This document shows positions 26,387-36,418 of a DNA stretch of 64,000 nucleotides, in pieces. The notes below the pieces were generated by a model. That model ran no database searches and was not told where the DNA came from. It worked only from the letters and a program-made list of their open reading frames with translations. Each line of letters opens with the position of its first letter. Position 1 is the first letter of the stretch. This DNA is from Methanohalophilus euhalobius (lineage in GTDB: Archaea > Halobacteriota > Methanosarcinia > Methanosarcinales > Methanosarcinaceae), in NCBI RefSeq assembly GCF_900215215.1, contig NZ_OBDR01000002.1, positions 186,001 through 250,000 of the forward strand, in the 5' to 3' direction. The position numbers and the translations under genes were made by a program.

Positions 26387-27005
26387 ATGGATTATGAGAA
26401 GATATTTTCAGACACATGGGATGTTTTCAAAGAAAACTTCATGACATACATCATTGCTACATTGGTCGCCATGATCGGTTCGATTCTTATTGTGACAATT
26501 GCCCCGCTGTTCTATGGGCTGGTTGATATGGCTGTCAGGGGCGTTAAGGGAGAGCCTATTGATTACAAAGATGTATTCAGTGGATTTGATCATTTCGTGA
26601 GAAGTTGGGGTTTCGCTATTGTGGCGGCTGTTCTGTTATTAGTTGGCTATATGCTGCTCATAATACCGGGAATTATCCTTTCCATACTGTTACTGTATGC
26701 TTTTCCGTTACTTGTCATCAGGGGCTACAGTGGAGTTGATGCCATCAAGGAAAGTATTGAAGATTGGAAAAAACAATTTCCTGGATACGGCAATCATCTC
26801 CATCATTCTCTGGATAATCAGTGCCATCGGCAGCTATGTAGTTATTGGTTCACTGATTACTACTCCGATTGTTGTGATCGCATCTGTGGTAGTCACATAT
26901 CGTATGATAGAAAATAATGATACCGCATATACCTATGTGGCAGATTTTGAAGAAATTGATGATACCTCATCTGATACAAATGAAGGGGTACAGAGGCCCC
27001 TTTAA
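26387..27005 (+). pseudogene. DUF4013-like membrane protein gene split by a frameshift
   Basis: The first frame (from ATG 26387) gives a membrane protein up to YSGVDAIKESIEDWKK; the next frame carries on with NNFLDTAIISIILWIISAIG and a natural C-terminus ending at 27005. The break lies at a run of six A (26769-26774). Removing one A restores a single protein of about 205 residues with four to five membrane helices (for example IIATLVAMIGSILIVTIAP). The first frame without the shift runs out into Cys/His-rich nonsense. Cause: a real indel, an assembly error in the homopolymer, or programmed frameshifting. Confidence 0.75.
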
Positions 27006-27182
27006 TCTTTTTTCTTTTGTTTTTTTGTGTACATAAATCTTACATACTGGTACACACAGAAGGCACTTTCAATACCATCAACATTCATCGCCATATTTTT
27101 ATAATTCACAATATTAAATAAGCATGCTTGAGGAATCGGTGACATATAACTATATTCTGGCATCTTTTGAATGGACTGAAAT

Positions 27183-27689
27183 ATGATGACATACAGGTCA
27201 ATGAAAGATAATACGTTTAAAACAGACCCGGATGGTCAGATTACAATCGATTATCTGGCCGCAATTACAATTTTTATATTTGCAATTTTTTTTGTGTTCA
27301 ATTATACTTCCGGGTTGTTTACGCCATTTAATTCTGAATCAGATGAAGTAACCCTGATTGCAGATCGTGTGGCAGTAACTATCACAGAAAAAGAAATGGG
27401 TTCTGGAGATATGACCACTACCAACCTCATTAACCGCGAAAATACGGAAACTTTTTTTTCATTGTTAAATAACAGTTATGAAACGACTTTGTCCTCTCTC
27501 GGGTTAAAAGGGGAATTTAGTAGTTATGATCTGAATATAACTCTCGAACATAATTCATCGACAATATACATGGCTGGAAAGCCACTGCCTTCTGTTGGAA
27601 ACATAGGACAAACAAAAAGAACTGTTCTTTTTGAAAATTCAGAAAACAATAATGTGCAAACCGCCACAATATCTGTCAGGGTGTGGTAA
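27183..27689 (+). CDS. Pilin-like protein 1 (DUF7287-like)
   Basis: A 168-residue protein with one N-terminal hydrophobic helix after a short polar leader: QITIDYLAAITIFIFAIFFV, then NYTSGLFTPF. That layout and the xGQxTIDY start resemble haloarchaeal DUF7287 proteins, which occur in type IV pilus-like clusters. The rest is Ser/Thr/Asn-rich and probably lies outside the cell. It is first of six tightly packed genes with the same build; the next starts 1 bp after its stop. Confidence 0.65.
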   Translation: MMTYRSMKDNTFKTDPDGQITIDYLAAITIFIFAIFFVFNYTSGLFTPFNSESDEVTLIADRVAVTITEKEMGSGDMTTTNLINRENTETFFSLLNNSYETTLSSLGLKGEFSSYDLNITLEHNSSTIYMAGKPLPSVGNIGQTKRTVLFENSENNNVQTATISVRVW

Positions 27690-27690
27690 A

Positions 27691-28299
27691 TTGGCACTGA
27701 AATTTATTTTTCGTAATGATGATTCGGCACAACTTCACACACTTGAAGCCATAATGGCAGCGATGGTAATGATCGGGGTACTCATATTTGCCGTTCAGGC
27801 AACCACAATTACTCCTTTGACATCTTCTACAGCAAATGCACATATTGAATCACAGCTATATACCCTGGGCCAGGATATGGTAATGGCACTTGATCATTCA
27901 CAATATGATCAGGATTCTCAACTCAAAAAAGAGATCATAGGGTGGAGTGGTGATGAATATGTCTGGAACGCTACTCATTACATATCCAGGACAAACAGCA
28001 GTGATACTATCAGTGGTCCGGTCAAAGAATTACTGCAGCAAACTCTGGTAGCAAAAGGAATCGGCCACAATATGGAATTTACATTCAGGCTGGATTCAGA
28101 GAATACTCTCACATCGCCTTACATATACAACGGTGACCCCTCTGATAATGCTGTGATAGTTTCAAGGAAAGTTGTACTTTCAAATAGCGATCTTGCAAAT
28201 CCCTCTTCCTTTGAGAACAGAACTTCAATTCCAGATATGGACAATACAACGGATTTCTACAATATAGTTGATGTAAAACTCACAATGTGGCGTATGTAA
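27691..28299 (+). CDS. Pilin-like protein 2 (DUF7288-like)
   Basis: A 202-residue protein. I choose the TTG at 27691, one base after the previous stop and preceded by GGTGTGG; the ATG at 27631 would overlap the previous gene. The N-terminal segment SAQLHTLEAIMAAMVMIGVL and the next block ATTITPLTSSTANAHIESQ match the haloarchaeal DUF7288 pattern (xGQAHTLEAI...TPLSAST...HIE). One membrane anchor, with the remainder external (inference). Confidence 0.65.
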   Translation: MALKFIFRNDDSAQLHTLEAIMAAMVMIGVLIFAVQATTITPLTSSTANAHIESQLYTLGQDMVMALDHSQYDQDSQLKKEIIGWSGDEYVWNATHYISRTNSSDTISGPVKELLQQTLVAKGIGHNMEFTFRLDSENTLTSPYIYNGDPSDNAVIVSRKVVLSNSDLANPSSFENRTSIPDMDNTTDFYNIVDVKLTMWRM

Positions 28300-28314
28300 A
28301 AAAGGGAGTGAATG

Positions 28315-29127
28315 ATGGATAAATCTAATGATTCAGGACAGATGTTGCTGCTCGCTGCATTTACCATAGGATTTATGGTTGTAGTTTCAACTGTAATGCT
28401 AAATAATATTATTTATGCAAGTAACATAGCCTCTGAATCAAATAATGATATAAGTTATTTTGAAGTATCCAATATTGCCCGTATGACCGATGAAGCGACA
28501 AAGGCAGCCTATTACAATGCCACCACAGGTACTTCTTTCAATCATACAGTCTTCAGTCGCTATCTCGAAAATTATTCCCGTGAAGTTACAATATTATATG
28601 CATATCAGGGAGTATCGTTTTCATTTACCAACAGTACTCTCCAGGATGCATATTTTACAAAAAACGGTTTATCCTCAGGGCAGGAGAACTGGACGATAAT
28701 CGATAATGTGAATAATACGGATAATTTCACAATGGAATTAACCGATACCAGTAATCTGGGGGATATATCAGAACCTTTCGAAGTGCATGCCTTAAATCAA
28801 TCCGGTTCATCCATCTGGTGTATGAAAATGTATGAGGAGGGGAGTAATATAAAGGTTAATGTTTCAAATCAAACCTATGAAATCGACCCGTTTTTTATAG
28901 ATCTCAAAGGCAATGAATCCTACCAGTTTGACAACAGTACAGCAGAGAAGACATACAGTTTGAAATATTTAAACTCAAGCAATGTTATTGGACTGTATTC
29001 ACTATCAGGAGAACTCGCCACCGGGGAATCATTCAGGTGTGAGAGATACAAGATGATCAATGCAACGGTGGCTATCTCTTCAAGTAAAAACAAAATCAAT
29101 GTGACCTTGCCCGTAACGGTCCCGTGA
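28315..29127 (+). CDS. Pilin-like protein 3 (DUF7261-like)
   Basis: A 270-residue protein with an N-terminal segment DSGQMLLLAAFTIGFMVVVS after a short polar start, then a large external-type region rich in N-x-S/T sites that suggests N-glycosylation. The ATG at 28315 is 6 bp after GGGAG; an ATG at 28312 is the alternative. It resembles DUF7261 proteins of haloarchaeal pilus-like clusters (moderate confidence). Confidence 0.6.
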   Translation: MDKSNDSGQMLLLAAFTIGFMVVVSTVMLNNIIYASNIASESNNDISYFEVSNIARMTDEATKAAYYNATTGTSFNHTVFSRYLENYSREVTILYAYQGVSFSFTNSTLQDAYFTKNGLSSGQENWTIIDNVNNTDNFTMELTDTSNLGDISEPFEVHALNQSGSSIWCMKMYEEGSNIKVNVSNQTYEIDPFFIDLKGNESYQFDNSTAEKTYSLKYLNSSNVIGLYSLSGELATGESFRCERYKMINATVAISSSKNKINVTLPVTVP

Positions 29128-29136
29128 GTGATTAAT

Positions 29137-29610
29137 ATGCAAAAAATATACCATGACAGGAGGGGAGTTTCTACAGCTGTTGGTTTTATATTGACATTTG
29201 TAATAACGATCATGGTATTTATGTCTGTGATGAATTCTTCCTATGTAATGATGGATCGGAATGAACATTCCGTTATGCGGGAACAATTCGAAATACATGG
29301 CAGTAGCATTGCTCTTCAGCTTACTAAGATTGATACAACAATAAACCTTACCAGAAAATCCGGAGGTAATGTTGAAGAAATACAATCCGATATTGTGTTA
29401 CCTATGAAAATAGCGGATGAATATTATTATATGCAAATTTCAAACCAAACACATGAAATAATATTTGAATCCGACGGCATTGCTGAAACCAGGGTCCAGA
29501 TACCCTATGAATTGACAACAACAGATATAGAATCCGCTACGATAAACAGTGTAACAGGTGAGCATTACTTCTTTTACAACAGTACTACGGAGATAATAGA
29601 AGTCCACTAA
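29137..29610 (+). CDS. Pilin-like protein 4 (DUF7266-like)
   Basis: 157 residues. The N-terminus YHDRRGVSTAVGFILTFVIT is the classic archaeal pilin form: basic residues, a Gly-Val-Ser junction and a helix of about 20 residues. The ATG at 29137 is used; a GTG at 29128 adds three residues. The body is short and probably extracellular. It follows the third gene with a 9-bp gap. Confidence 0.62.
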   Translation: MQKIYHDRRGVSTAVGFILTFVITIMVFMSVMNSSYVMMDRNEHSVMREQFEIHGSSIALQLTKIDTTINLTRKSGGNVEEIQSDIVLPMKIADEYYYMQISNQTHEIIFESDGIAETRVQIPYELTTTDIESATINSVTGEHYFFYNSTTEIIEVH

Positions 29611-29624
29611 AAAATGGCGATCTC

Positions 29625-30407
29625 ATGCATATTGTTCCCAAAAAAATATTCAAGTCCGAAGGAGCAGTGTCAGAAGTAGTTGATACCATATTGATACTTG
29701 GAATAATGCTAATAGCCATATCTATAATAGGAGTTGCAGGTTATCCTGCTCTTCAAAATATCCAGGAGCACGGCCATACCGAAAATATAAAGCAGAGCCA
29801 TATTGTACTAGGTGAAAATATAAACAAAGTCGTTTTCGATATGGCTCCCTCACAATCAGTTGAACTAAAAATGTATGGAGGCAATGCCCTGGTCAGCGGC
29901 ACCAGTACTATCAATGTAACAATGCAGACCTGGAATTCTTCATCTGCAGGTTTGGAGAATCAAACATTCAAAAGGCAAATGCGAGAAATAAAGCATTCTT
30001 ATGAAGAAACTGCAGTAGCTTATGAAAATACGGGTGTCTGGGCAAAATATGGAAATGAAGGCACAATTATGGTCAAAAAACCCGGTTTTGTCCTTTCTGA
30101 CAACAATATGATAATACCTGTTGCTGCAGTAATGGGTTCAAATGGAATTTCGGGAGAGGGATTGATCAGAGTTATTGCAGACGGAGGGTATTCATCGGTA
30201 TTTTCTTATGAAAATGTATCATCTGTAGATATTACTGTGAAAAGTGATTATTATACTGGCTGGGAAAATTACCTGAATGAAACAATGGGTATGCAGGTAA
30301 TAAACAGAGACGAAACAAATACAACTGTACATTTAAGGAAAGAGGATTTTTCCGAAAATATAGACGTATATATAACTCATTCACCTATGAAGGTGAGAGT
30401 GGAATAA
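29625..30407 (+). CDS. Pilin-like protein 5 (DUF7289-like)
   Basis: 260 residues. N-terminal leader KSEGAVSEVVDTILILGIML is of the class III (prepilin) type. The blocks HIVLGENINKVVFDMAPSQS, YENTGVWAKYGNEG and VKSDYYTGWENYLNET also occur in altered form in the next gene, so the two are paralogues. The last of these (DYY-x-W-x-NY) is characteristic of DUF7289 proteins of archaeal pilus-like clusters. Confidence 0.65.
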   Translation: MHIVPKKIFKSEGAVSEVVDTILILGIMLIAISIIGVAGYPALQNIQEHGHTENIKQSHIVLGENINKVVFDMAPSQSVELKMYGGNALVSGTSTINVTMQTWNSSSAGLENQTFKRQMREIKHSYEETAVAYENTGVWAKYGNEGTIMVKKPGFVLSDNNMIIPVAAVMGSNGISGEGLIRVIADGGYSSVFSYENVSSVDITVKSDYYTGWENYLNETMGMQVINRDETNTTVHLRKEDFSENIDVYITHSPMKVRVE

Positions 30408-30417
30408 TGGTGGATAT

Positions 30418-31821
30418 ATGATACGAATAAGTAACCTATCCCTCTCCTGTAAGGCAGTCTCTTCTGTTATTGGTATTCTGCTCATGTTTGCTCTTACTGT
30501 GGTATCCATCAGTGCAATGATGGTTTACAGCGTCCCTGCAATTGATGAACTGAAGGATAATTCCAAATCACAAAACGTAGAACAGGCTTTTACGATTCTT
30601 GACTCCCGTATGAGTAAAGTAGCCCTCGGAGAATCTCCTCTCCAGACTACATCGTTTTCCCTCATGGGAGGCGAAGTTGGTGTTAACGGTGAATATTCCG
30701 ACAACAGTAATATAAGAATCGTCATCCAGAACACTACAAATTCTACCCCTATAGTCAATTGCTCATTGGGTACCTTTGAATATACTCTCGATGAAAGGAA
30801 GATTGCTTATGAAGGTGGTGGCGTCTGGTCAAAGTACAGGGAAAATGGCGGTTCTGTAATGGTTTCACCCCCGGAATTTCATTACAACGGGGAAACACTC
30901 ACTTTACCTATAATGACGATCAATGGCTCCTCCTCAACGTCAGGAGAAGGAGAAGTAAACATTGCCGTAACATCGGACAACAGGCCTTTTGTCTTGTATC
31001 CCAACACATCCATATCGCCGTCAAGAACAAATCCCGTGACCTCTGACAAGGTCTATATCTATATTGAAAGTGAATATTATGATGCATGGGCCAATTATGC
31101 GGAGTCAATGACCTATACCAATGCAGAAAAAGATGATGTGAATAAGACCGCAATTATTGAACTGGATGTAGTTCCCCCCATGGGAACAACAACCCTTACA
31201 AACCAGATTGAAATAGGGGCTGTTAATTCATCAAATACTCTGCCTATCTATGATTTTTATATGAATTTAGAAGCGGCTGGCAGTCAGGGCCTGAATCCAT
31301 CCAACTACGAAATAAAAGCAATTTCGGGTACAAAGACTCTGATATACAGCCTTTCCAAAAGTGGTGGTAATGACCAGTTGGAGATTGAAGTTACCTATAA
31401 GGATAAATCCGTGGGATCTGAGTATATAGAAAAATGGGAAGGGAAGGATGTATTTCAGGTAAATAACGGCGAAAGCACAGTGGATTTCCTAAATGATTCA
31501 TTTATGATGAAATATGCTCCTCCCAACCAAAATGGTGCAGACCCGGATTTTTCATGGAATTTTTCGGGAGATACAACTGAACTTCCCGATGTTGTTATCA
31601 ATAGCACAAATACATCATTTTCGCTTAATAATCTCACACAGCACTATTTGAAATTGTTGACAAAAGATGGTTCTGTGGTGTTTAATATTAATAGTCCTGG
31701 TAATAGTGATCCGGTAGATTATGACACTTCTTCAGTGACAATAGACTATGATGTGAAGGCCGGAGGAATCACTTATTTACATGTAACACAGAATGAACTT
31801 GAAATGGATATAATAAACTGA
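30418..31821 (+). CDS. Pilin-like protein 6 (DUF7289-like, long form)
   Basis: 467 residues, a longer paralogue of the gene just upstream: leader CKAVSSVIGILLMFALTVVS, then FTILDSRMSKVALGESPLQT, YEGGGVWSKYRENGG and IESEYYDAWANYAESM. The extra C-terminal half (about 240-467) is an Asn/Ser/Thr-rich beta-type region with many N-x-S/T sites and no family that I recognise; it could be an adhesive tip domain (inference). It ends the cluster and is convergent with ablB. Confidence 0.65.
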   Translation: MIRISNLSLSCKAVSSVIGILLMFALTVVSISAMMVYSVPAIDELKDNSKSQNVEQAFTILDSRMSKVALGESPLQTTSFSLMGGEVGVNGEYSDNSNIRIVIQNTTNSTPIVNCSLGTFEYTLDERKIAYEGGGVWSKYRENGGSVMVSPPEFHYNGETLTLPIMTINGSSSTSGEGEVNIAVTSDNRPFVLYPNTSISPSRTNPVTSDKVYIYIESEYYDAWANYAESMTYTNAEKDDVNKTAIIELDVVPPMGTTTLTNQIEIGAVNSSNTLPIYDFYMNLEAAGSQGLNPSNYEIKAISGTKTLIYSLSKSGGNDQLEIEVTYKDKSVGSEYIEKWEGKDVFQVNNGESTVDFLNDSFMMKYAPPNQNGADPDFSWNFSGDTTELPDVVINSTNTSFSLNNLTQHYLKLLTKDGSVVFNINSPGNSDPVDYDTSSVTIDYDVKAGGITYLHVTQNELEMDIIN

Positions 31822-31852
31822 ATGATATGGAGAATGTTTATTTAAGAGTTAC

Positions 31853-32722
31853 TCAAATACGCTTGTACCATACATTCATATTCTCAAGATTACCGGATAT
31901 ATTGGTATTTTGAACAAGTTTTCCGGTAAATTCATACCCAAGCCTTGCAAAAACAGTATTCATACCATAGGACGCGGCCCGGGCGATGGTATACAGGGTA
32001 AGGATCCCTTTCTTATCCATTTCTTTTTCCATTCTTGAGAGGAGAGAAGTGGACATCCCCATTCCCCTGAACTGAGGGAGTGTAGCAAAGTCGGTCATTT
32101 CCGCATTCCGGTTTTCAAAATCGATCTCGCAAGAGGAAAGGGCAACTATGTTACCTTTATATTCAACTGCGAAATATACAACATTATCTTCCATGGTCTT
32201 TTTCAGGTAGGCCGGGTCCTGGATAGGAAAAGGATATGTAGGAAATACTTCGGCGTAGATCTCTGCCATTGCAGGTACATCCGCTTCCGTACACATCCGT
32301 ATCAGGAAACCTTCGGGTAATTCAGGATTCATGATGTCTCCTGCCTTATCTTTGGCAGTGGAGATAATCCGGTCATCCTCAACCTGTGTGTCTTCCTGCC
32401 TGTTCCCTGTGAAATATTTACACATGAACAGGGCTTCCTTCTTGCCGGAATAGTAGCCGGGTACTCCGGCCTCCTTCACATATCCCTTTGCTTCAAAAAC
32501 ATCTCTGGAATCTGCAGGGACTTTTGCAAATATCTTGTTGTAGCCGCGTTTTTCTGCCAACCGATCCATTTCAGGTATAAGATCCGGCAGATCGCCAATA
32601 TCCAGTTTCATAAGGTAAATACGATTATTGTACGTACCGTGCTGGATCAGGGAGTTGCCTATTTTTTCGATTATATCACTCAACGTCCCTTCTCTCCATT
32701 CTTTCGGTATCTTCCGGTACAA
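31853..32722 (-). CDS. ablB: Beta-lysine N6-acetyltransferase AblB
   Basis: Acetylates beta-lysine to N-epsilon-acetyl-beta-lysine, a compatible solute of salt-stressed methanogens. The 289-residue protein has a C-terminal GNAT domain with the acetyl-CoA loop [19 protein letters not shown] (about residue 220) and an N-terminal half specific to AblB ([20 protein letters not shown]). The start overlaps the end of ablA by 47 bp, so the two are one operon. Confidence 0.92.
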   Translation of the reverse strand: MYRKIPKEWREGTLSDIIEKIGNSLIQHGTYNNRIYLMKLDIGDLPDLIPEMDRLAEKRGYNKIFAKVPADSRDVFEAKGYVKEAGVPGYYSGKKEALFMCKYFTGNRQEDTQVEDDRIISTAKDKAGDIMNPELPEGFLIRMCTEADVPAMAEIYAEVFPTYPFPIQDPAYLKKTMEDNVVYFAVEYKGNIVALSSCEIDFENRNAEMTDFATLPQFRGMGMSTSLLSRMEKEMDKKGILTLYTIARAASYGMNTVFARLGYEFTGKLVQNTNISGNLENMNVWYKRI

Positions 32723-33989
32723 GACTTACAACTTCATCATGATCGGCAAGCAATTTTGCAATTCCTGTAGATTTATATTCAGCTGCATCATCAAGTTTAA
32801 GCTGGAGTTTACACTCTTCACATTTACGGTCACAGTATATCGGCTCATAGGAATCCGGTTCTTTATAGGAAGTGATCACACCTTCATAGTTACGCAAAAT
32901 AACCCTGTTGGTGGACCAGGATATGAGATAGGAAGGCATGACAGGTATCTTACCTCCTCCGTGGGGAGCATCGATAACATAGGTCGGAACTGCAAAACCA
33001 CTTGTGTGGCCGATGAGGTGTTCCATTATCTCTATACCCTTGCCCACCGGAGTGCGGAAATGGGACAGGCCTTCCGAAAGGTCGCACTGGTAGAGGTAAT
33101 AAGGACGTACACGGTTTTGCACAAGTTTCTGTACAAGCTTTTTCATGATCCTGTGGCAGTCATTCACTCCTGAAAGCAACACCGTCTGGTTTCCGAGGGG
33201 GATTCCTGCATCTGCAAGTTTACGCAGGGCTTCTCTGGAAGATTCTGTTACTTCACGTGGATGGTTGAAGTGGGTATTGATCCAGAGAGGATGATGCTTT
33301 TTGAGTATTTCTACAAGATTATCAGTTACCCTGTAAGGAAGCACCACAGGCATCCTTGTACCGATACGAATTACCTCTACATGAGGTATTTCTCTCAATT
33401 GTGTCAGAATCCAGTCCAGATAAGCATCAGGCAACATAAAAGGATCTCCGCCCGAAAGCAGGACATCCCGTACCTGTGGGGTATTCCTGATGTATTCCAG
33501 TCCTTCAGAGACTGCATCTTTGGTAGGAATGGAATCCACATCTCCCACTTTTCTCTTACGTGTACAGTGCCTGCAGTACATCGAACAGGTGTTACTTATA
33601 TGGAACAATACCCTGTCCGGATACCTGTGTGTGATCCCCTCAACAGGACTATCCTCCTCCTCAGAGAGAGGATCTTCAAGGTCATCTTCATCGATGTCCA
33701 GCTCCTTTGGTGAAGGAAAAGCCTGCAGGAATATGGGATCATTCCTGAAATCATCGGTGTCTATAAGAGAGAGATAATAAGGAGTCACGGATAATGGGAA
33801 TTTTTCCAGGGTTTGTTTGAGTTTATCCTTTTCCCCGGGTTTGAATTTGATGCCAAGCAAGGTTTCAAATGTATCTATATCACCGATGGAATGCTTGAGT
33901 TGCCATCTCCAGTCCTTCCAGTTGGCAATAACAGTATCAGAATCGATTTTTTTAGCTATTTCTTTTTGTGTTTGTGTGTGCTGTGTCAT
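32676..33989 (-). CDS. ablA: Lysine 2,3-aminomutase AblA
   Basis: Radical SAM, PLP-dependent enzyme that converts L-alpha-lysine to beta-lysine, the first step of N-epsilon-acetyl-beta-lysine synthesis. The 437-residue protein has the cluster motif CSMYCRHC (C-x3-C-x2-C, about residue 136), [10 protein letters not shown] after it, and the PLP-lysine segment [10 protein letters not shown] (about residue 342). The 236 bp upstream, before subunit G of the ATP synthase, contains a TATA-like ATATATAAA near 34166-34176 (minus), which would give a leader of about 150 nt. The pair marks a halotolerant methanogen. Confidence 0.95.
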   Translation of the reverse strand: MTQHTQTQKEIAKKIDSDTVIANWKDWRWQLKHSIGDIDTFETLLGIKFKPGEKDKLKQTLEKFPLSVTPYYLSLIDTDDFRNDPIFLQAFPSPKELDIDEDDLEDPLSEEEDSPVEGITHRYPDRVLFHISNTCSMYCRHCTRKRKVGDVDSIPTKDAVSEGLEYIRNTPQVRDVLLSGGDPFMLPDAYLDWILTQLREIPHVEVIRIGTRMPVVLPYRVTDNLVEILKKHHPLWINTHFNHPREVTESSREALRKLADAGIPLGNQTVLLSGVNDCHRIMKKLVQKLVQNRVRPYYLYQCDLSEGLSHFRTPVGKGIEIMEHLIGHTSGFAVPTYVIDAPHGGGKIPVMPSYLISWSTNRVILRNYEGVITSYKEPDSYEPIYCDRKCEECKLQLKLDDAAEYKSTGIAKLLADHDEVVSLVPEDTERMERRDVE

Positions 33990-34225
33990 AAATGTACCAC
34001 ATTTTTAACTTATAATTACTTATTGAATGAATTTGCCTGCAAAAGTTGCATAAGACCATACGCACAGCTAAAAAATAACGCAGGCAAAATGAAATTAAAT
34101 AGGTATATCACCTTTGTTGAGCAAAATATCACAACTAGTAGAACCGCATGTTGTCTATTTATCGGTTTATATATAGTGGAAGAAGATATATATACTTTAC
34201 TGAATGGTTCCAATCAATTATGTAA

Positions 34226-34399
34226 TCAGATATTCAAGTAATCTGAAATCCTGAAATAAATGATAAGATAACCAAATACCAGCATCATAAGGGATATTAA
34301 CCATGCCCAGCGCAGAATACGCGCAAGGTTGTGGGGTTGTGTGATTCTAAAAAAAAGCCTGTCGGCCAGTCTAGGCCGATCAGGTGCTGCGGTAGGCAT
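34226..34399 (-). CDS. atpG: A1Ao ATP synthase-associated small membrane protein AhaG/AtpG
   Basis: A 57-residue gene. Its ATG (34397-34399) overlaps the atpD stop as TAATG, a strong sign of coupled translation. The product begins MPTAAPDRPRLADRLFFRIT, then HNLARILRWAW, and has one membrane helix, LISLMMLVFGYLIIYF. Size, position after subunit D and the single helix match AhaG, the last gene of Methanosarcina ATP synthase operons. AhaG's role in the complex is unclear in the literature I know. Confidence 0.78.
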   Translation of the reverse strand: MPTAAPDRPRLADRLFFRITQPHNLARILRWAWLISLMMLVFGYLIIYFRISDYLNI

Positions 34400-35016
34400 T
34401 ATGCCTTAATCCTCTTTAAGCGGAAGGTGTTTTCACGTTCCATCTCGTCCAGCCGGAAACGGATGAAGTCCATTGCTTCCTGCATTTCGGGAATTACTTT
34501 GAATTCAAGGGCATTAACACGCCTTTTTGTTTTCTCGATGTCGTCAAGTAACCTCTTCATAGTGGTCTCAATCTCTGCTGCAAGAATAATCTTGTCAACA
34601 AGGATCTCATATGAATCGACAGTTTCATCGATGTAGGAGCTTGTCCCGAGAATACCGTATCCCCTTTTGTTGATGGGTTTATGCACACTGGATGCTTCGA
34701 TCTTAGGGACCACCACACCCATAATATTGTGGCTTTCAAGACTTATTTCTGGTCCATCTTTGAGAGCAAGAGCAGTGGATTTTATTACCATTCTGCCCTC
34801 GACTGCCTCAGCGATCCCTATTTTTTCAGTGGCATTATCATAGGCGTCATCCAGTTCGTTCCTTACACCCTTGGCCTTGTTCAAAATCTCAAAGAATTCC
34901 AGGATAAGACCATCCCTTTTCATTTTAAGCAGCTTGTGGCCGCTCTGGGACAGTTTTATCTTTTTCTTCAGTTCAATAAGTTCGGAACGAGTTGGTTTAA
35001 CATCCTTTGTGCCCAT
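34399..35016 (-). CDS. atpD: A1Ao ATP synthase subunit D
   Basis: Central stalk subunit that turns inside the A3B3 head. The 205 residues include the family start KPTRSELIELKKKIKLSQSG, a long helical pair, and the C-terminal block RRVNALEFKVIPEMQEAMDF. It lies between atpB (17 bp upstream) and atpG. Confidence 0.95.
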   Translation of the reverse strand: MGTKDVKPTRSELIELKKKIKLSQSGHKLLKMKRDGLILEFFEILNKAKGVRNELDDAYDNATEKIGIAEAVEGRMVIKSTALALKDGPEISLESHNIMGVVVPKIEASSVHKPINKRGYGILGTSSYIDETVDSYEILVDKIILAAEIETTMKRLLDDIEKTKRRVNALEFKVIPEMQEAMDFIRFRLDEMERENTFRLKRIKA

Positions 35017-35033
35017 AGTGGATCACTCTTTGT

Positions 35034-36416
35034 TCACTCTGCATTTTGATGTGCAGGGTGATATTTATCGATATACTTGTTGTCTATCCTGGTAAGCTGT
35101 GCTTCCGGAAGCTCGGAAAGGATTTCCCATGCTATGGACAGGGTATCTTCGATATTCCTGTCCTCATCTTTTGCCTGTCTTACAAAACGGTCTTCGAAAA
35201 GATCGGCAAATTCCAGGATTCTCTGGTCTCTTTCGGAAAGGGATTCTTTACCGACGATTGCAACCAGTCCACGAAGATCACGTCCTTCAGCATATCCGGC
35301 ATACAACTGATCGGATACTGCCTTATGGTCATCTCTTGTCTTACCTTCCCCTATACCGGAGTTCATCAGACGGGAAAGGGATGGTAGCACATCGATTGGT
35401 GGGTAGATACCCTTCCTGTGAAGATCACGGGATACTACAATCTGGCCTTCGGTGATATAACCGGAAAGATCGGGTATCGGGTGGGTTATATCGTCACCAG
35501 GCATAGTCAGGATGGAAAACTGGGTTACAGATCCCTTGTTACCTTTGATTACACCTGCACGTTCATAGAGGGATGCAAGGTCAGTGTACATGTAACCGGG
35601 ATATCCACGTCTACCGGGCACTTCTTCACGGGCTGCACCCATCTGACGAAGTGCTTCACAATAGTTTGTAATATCAGTCATGATTACAAGTACATGCATA
35701 TCGTGTTCGTATGCAAGATACTCTGCTGCTGTCAGTGCCATCCTCGGGGTGATTATACGTTCGACTGCAGGGTCATCTGCAAGATTGAGGAAAACTGTCG
35801 CTCTTTCAAGAGCACCTGTCTTCTCAAAGTCTTCCATGAATGACTGGGCTTCCTCATTGGTGATACCCATTGCAGCAAACACCACAGCGAAATCTTCCTC
35901 AGAACCGGGTACTTTTGCCTGTCTTGCAATCTGAAGAGCAATCTCATTGTGTGGCAGACCTGATCCAGAGAAGATAGGAAGTTTCTGTCCTCTTACAAGA
36001 GTGTTTGTACCGTCAATCGTGGATATTCCTGTCTGGATAAATTCATCAGGTGGTCTCCTGGAAAAAGGGTTCATTGAAGCCCCATTCACATCTACCCTTT
36101 TTTCGGGGATAATTCTTGGACCGCCGTCAAGGGGTTCTCCAGACCCGGAGAGGATACGACCGAGAAGATCTTTTGCAACAGGAAGTTTGATGGTATCTCC
36201 ACTGAATACTACACCGGATTCATCATTCAGACCCTGAGTTCCTTCGAAAACCTGTACAACAACCACATCTGCGGAGGTATCAAGGACCTGACCTCTCTTG
36301 GTGGTCCCATCAGGGAGATTAATCTGAACAAGTTCCCCATATCCTACAGGCTCTGTTTTTTCAAGGAATATGAGTGGTCCTGCAATATCTACAATGGTTT
36401 TGTATTCTTTGGTCAT
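35034..36416 (-). CDS. atpB: A1Ao ATP synthase subunit B (non-catalytic)
   Basis: Nucleotide-binding but non-catalytic subunit of the head (460 residues). Blocks: [36 protein letters not shown], and [20 protein letters not shown] where the catalytic subunit has its P-loop GPFGSGKT, so the Lys is absent as expected. Overlap or near-contact with atpA (2 bp gap) supports a single operon. Confidence 0.96.
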   Translation of the reverse strand: MTKEYKTIVDIAGPLIFLEKTEPVGYGELVQINLPDGTTKRGQVLDTSADVVVVQVFEGTQGLNDESGVVFSGDTIKLPVAKDLLGRILSGSGEPLDGGPRIIPEKRVDVNGASMNPFSRRPPDEFIQTGISTIDGTNTLVRGQKLPIFSGSGLPHNEIALQIARQAKVPGSEEDFAVVFAAMGITNEEAQSFMEDFEKTGALERATVFLNLADDPAVERIITPRMALTAAEYLAYEHDMHVLVIMTDITNYCEALRQMGAAREEVPGRRGYPGYMYTDLASLYERAGVIKGNKGSVTQFSILTMPGDDITHPIPDLSGYITEGQIVVSRDLHRKGIYPPIDVLPSLSRLMNSGIGEGKTRDDHKAVSDQLYAGYAEGRDLRGLVAIVGKESLSERDQRILEFADLFEDRFVRQAKDEDRNIEDTLSIAWEILSELPEAQLTRIDNKYIDKYHPAHQNAE

Positions 36417-36418
36417 TT

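Noticed and set aside
27631-27690. ATG 27631 as start of the second pilin-like gene
   Set aside because: It would overlap the first gene by 59 bp; the TTG at 27691 has a ribosome binding site and matches the family N-terminus.
32628-33173. 181-codon plus-strand frame over ablA
   Set aside because: Antisense shadow of the aminomutase; no start signal.
34300-34398. Plus-strand open frame 34331-34636 over atpG/atpD
   Set aside because: Opposite to coupled ATP synthase genes; Ser/Arg-rich shadow.
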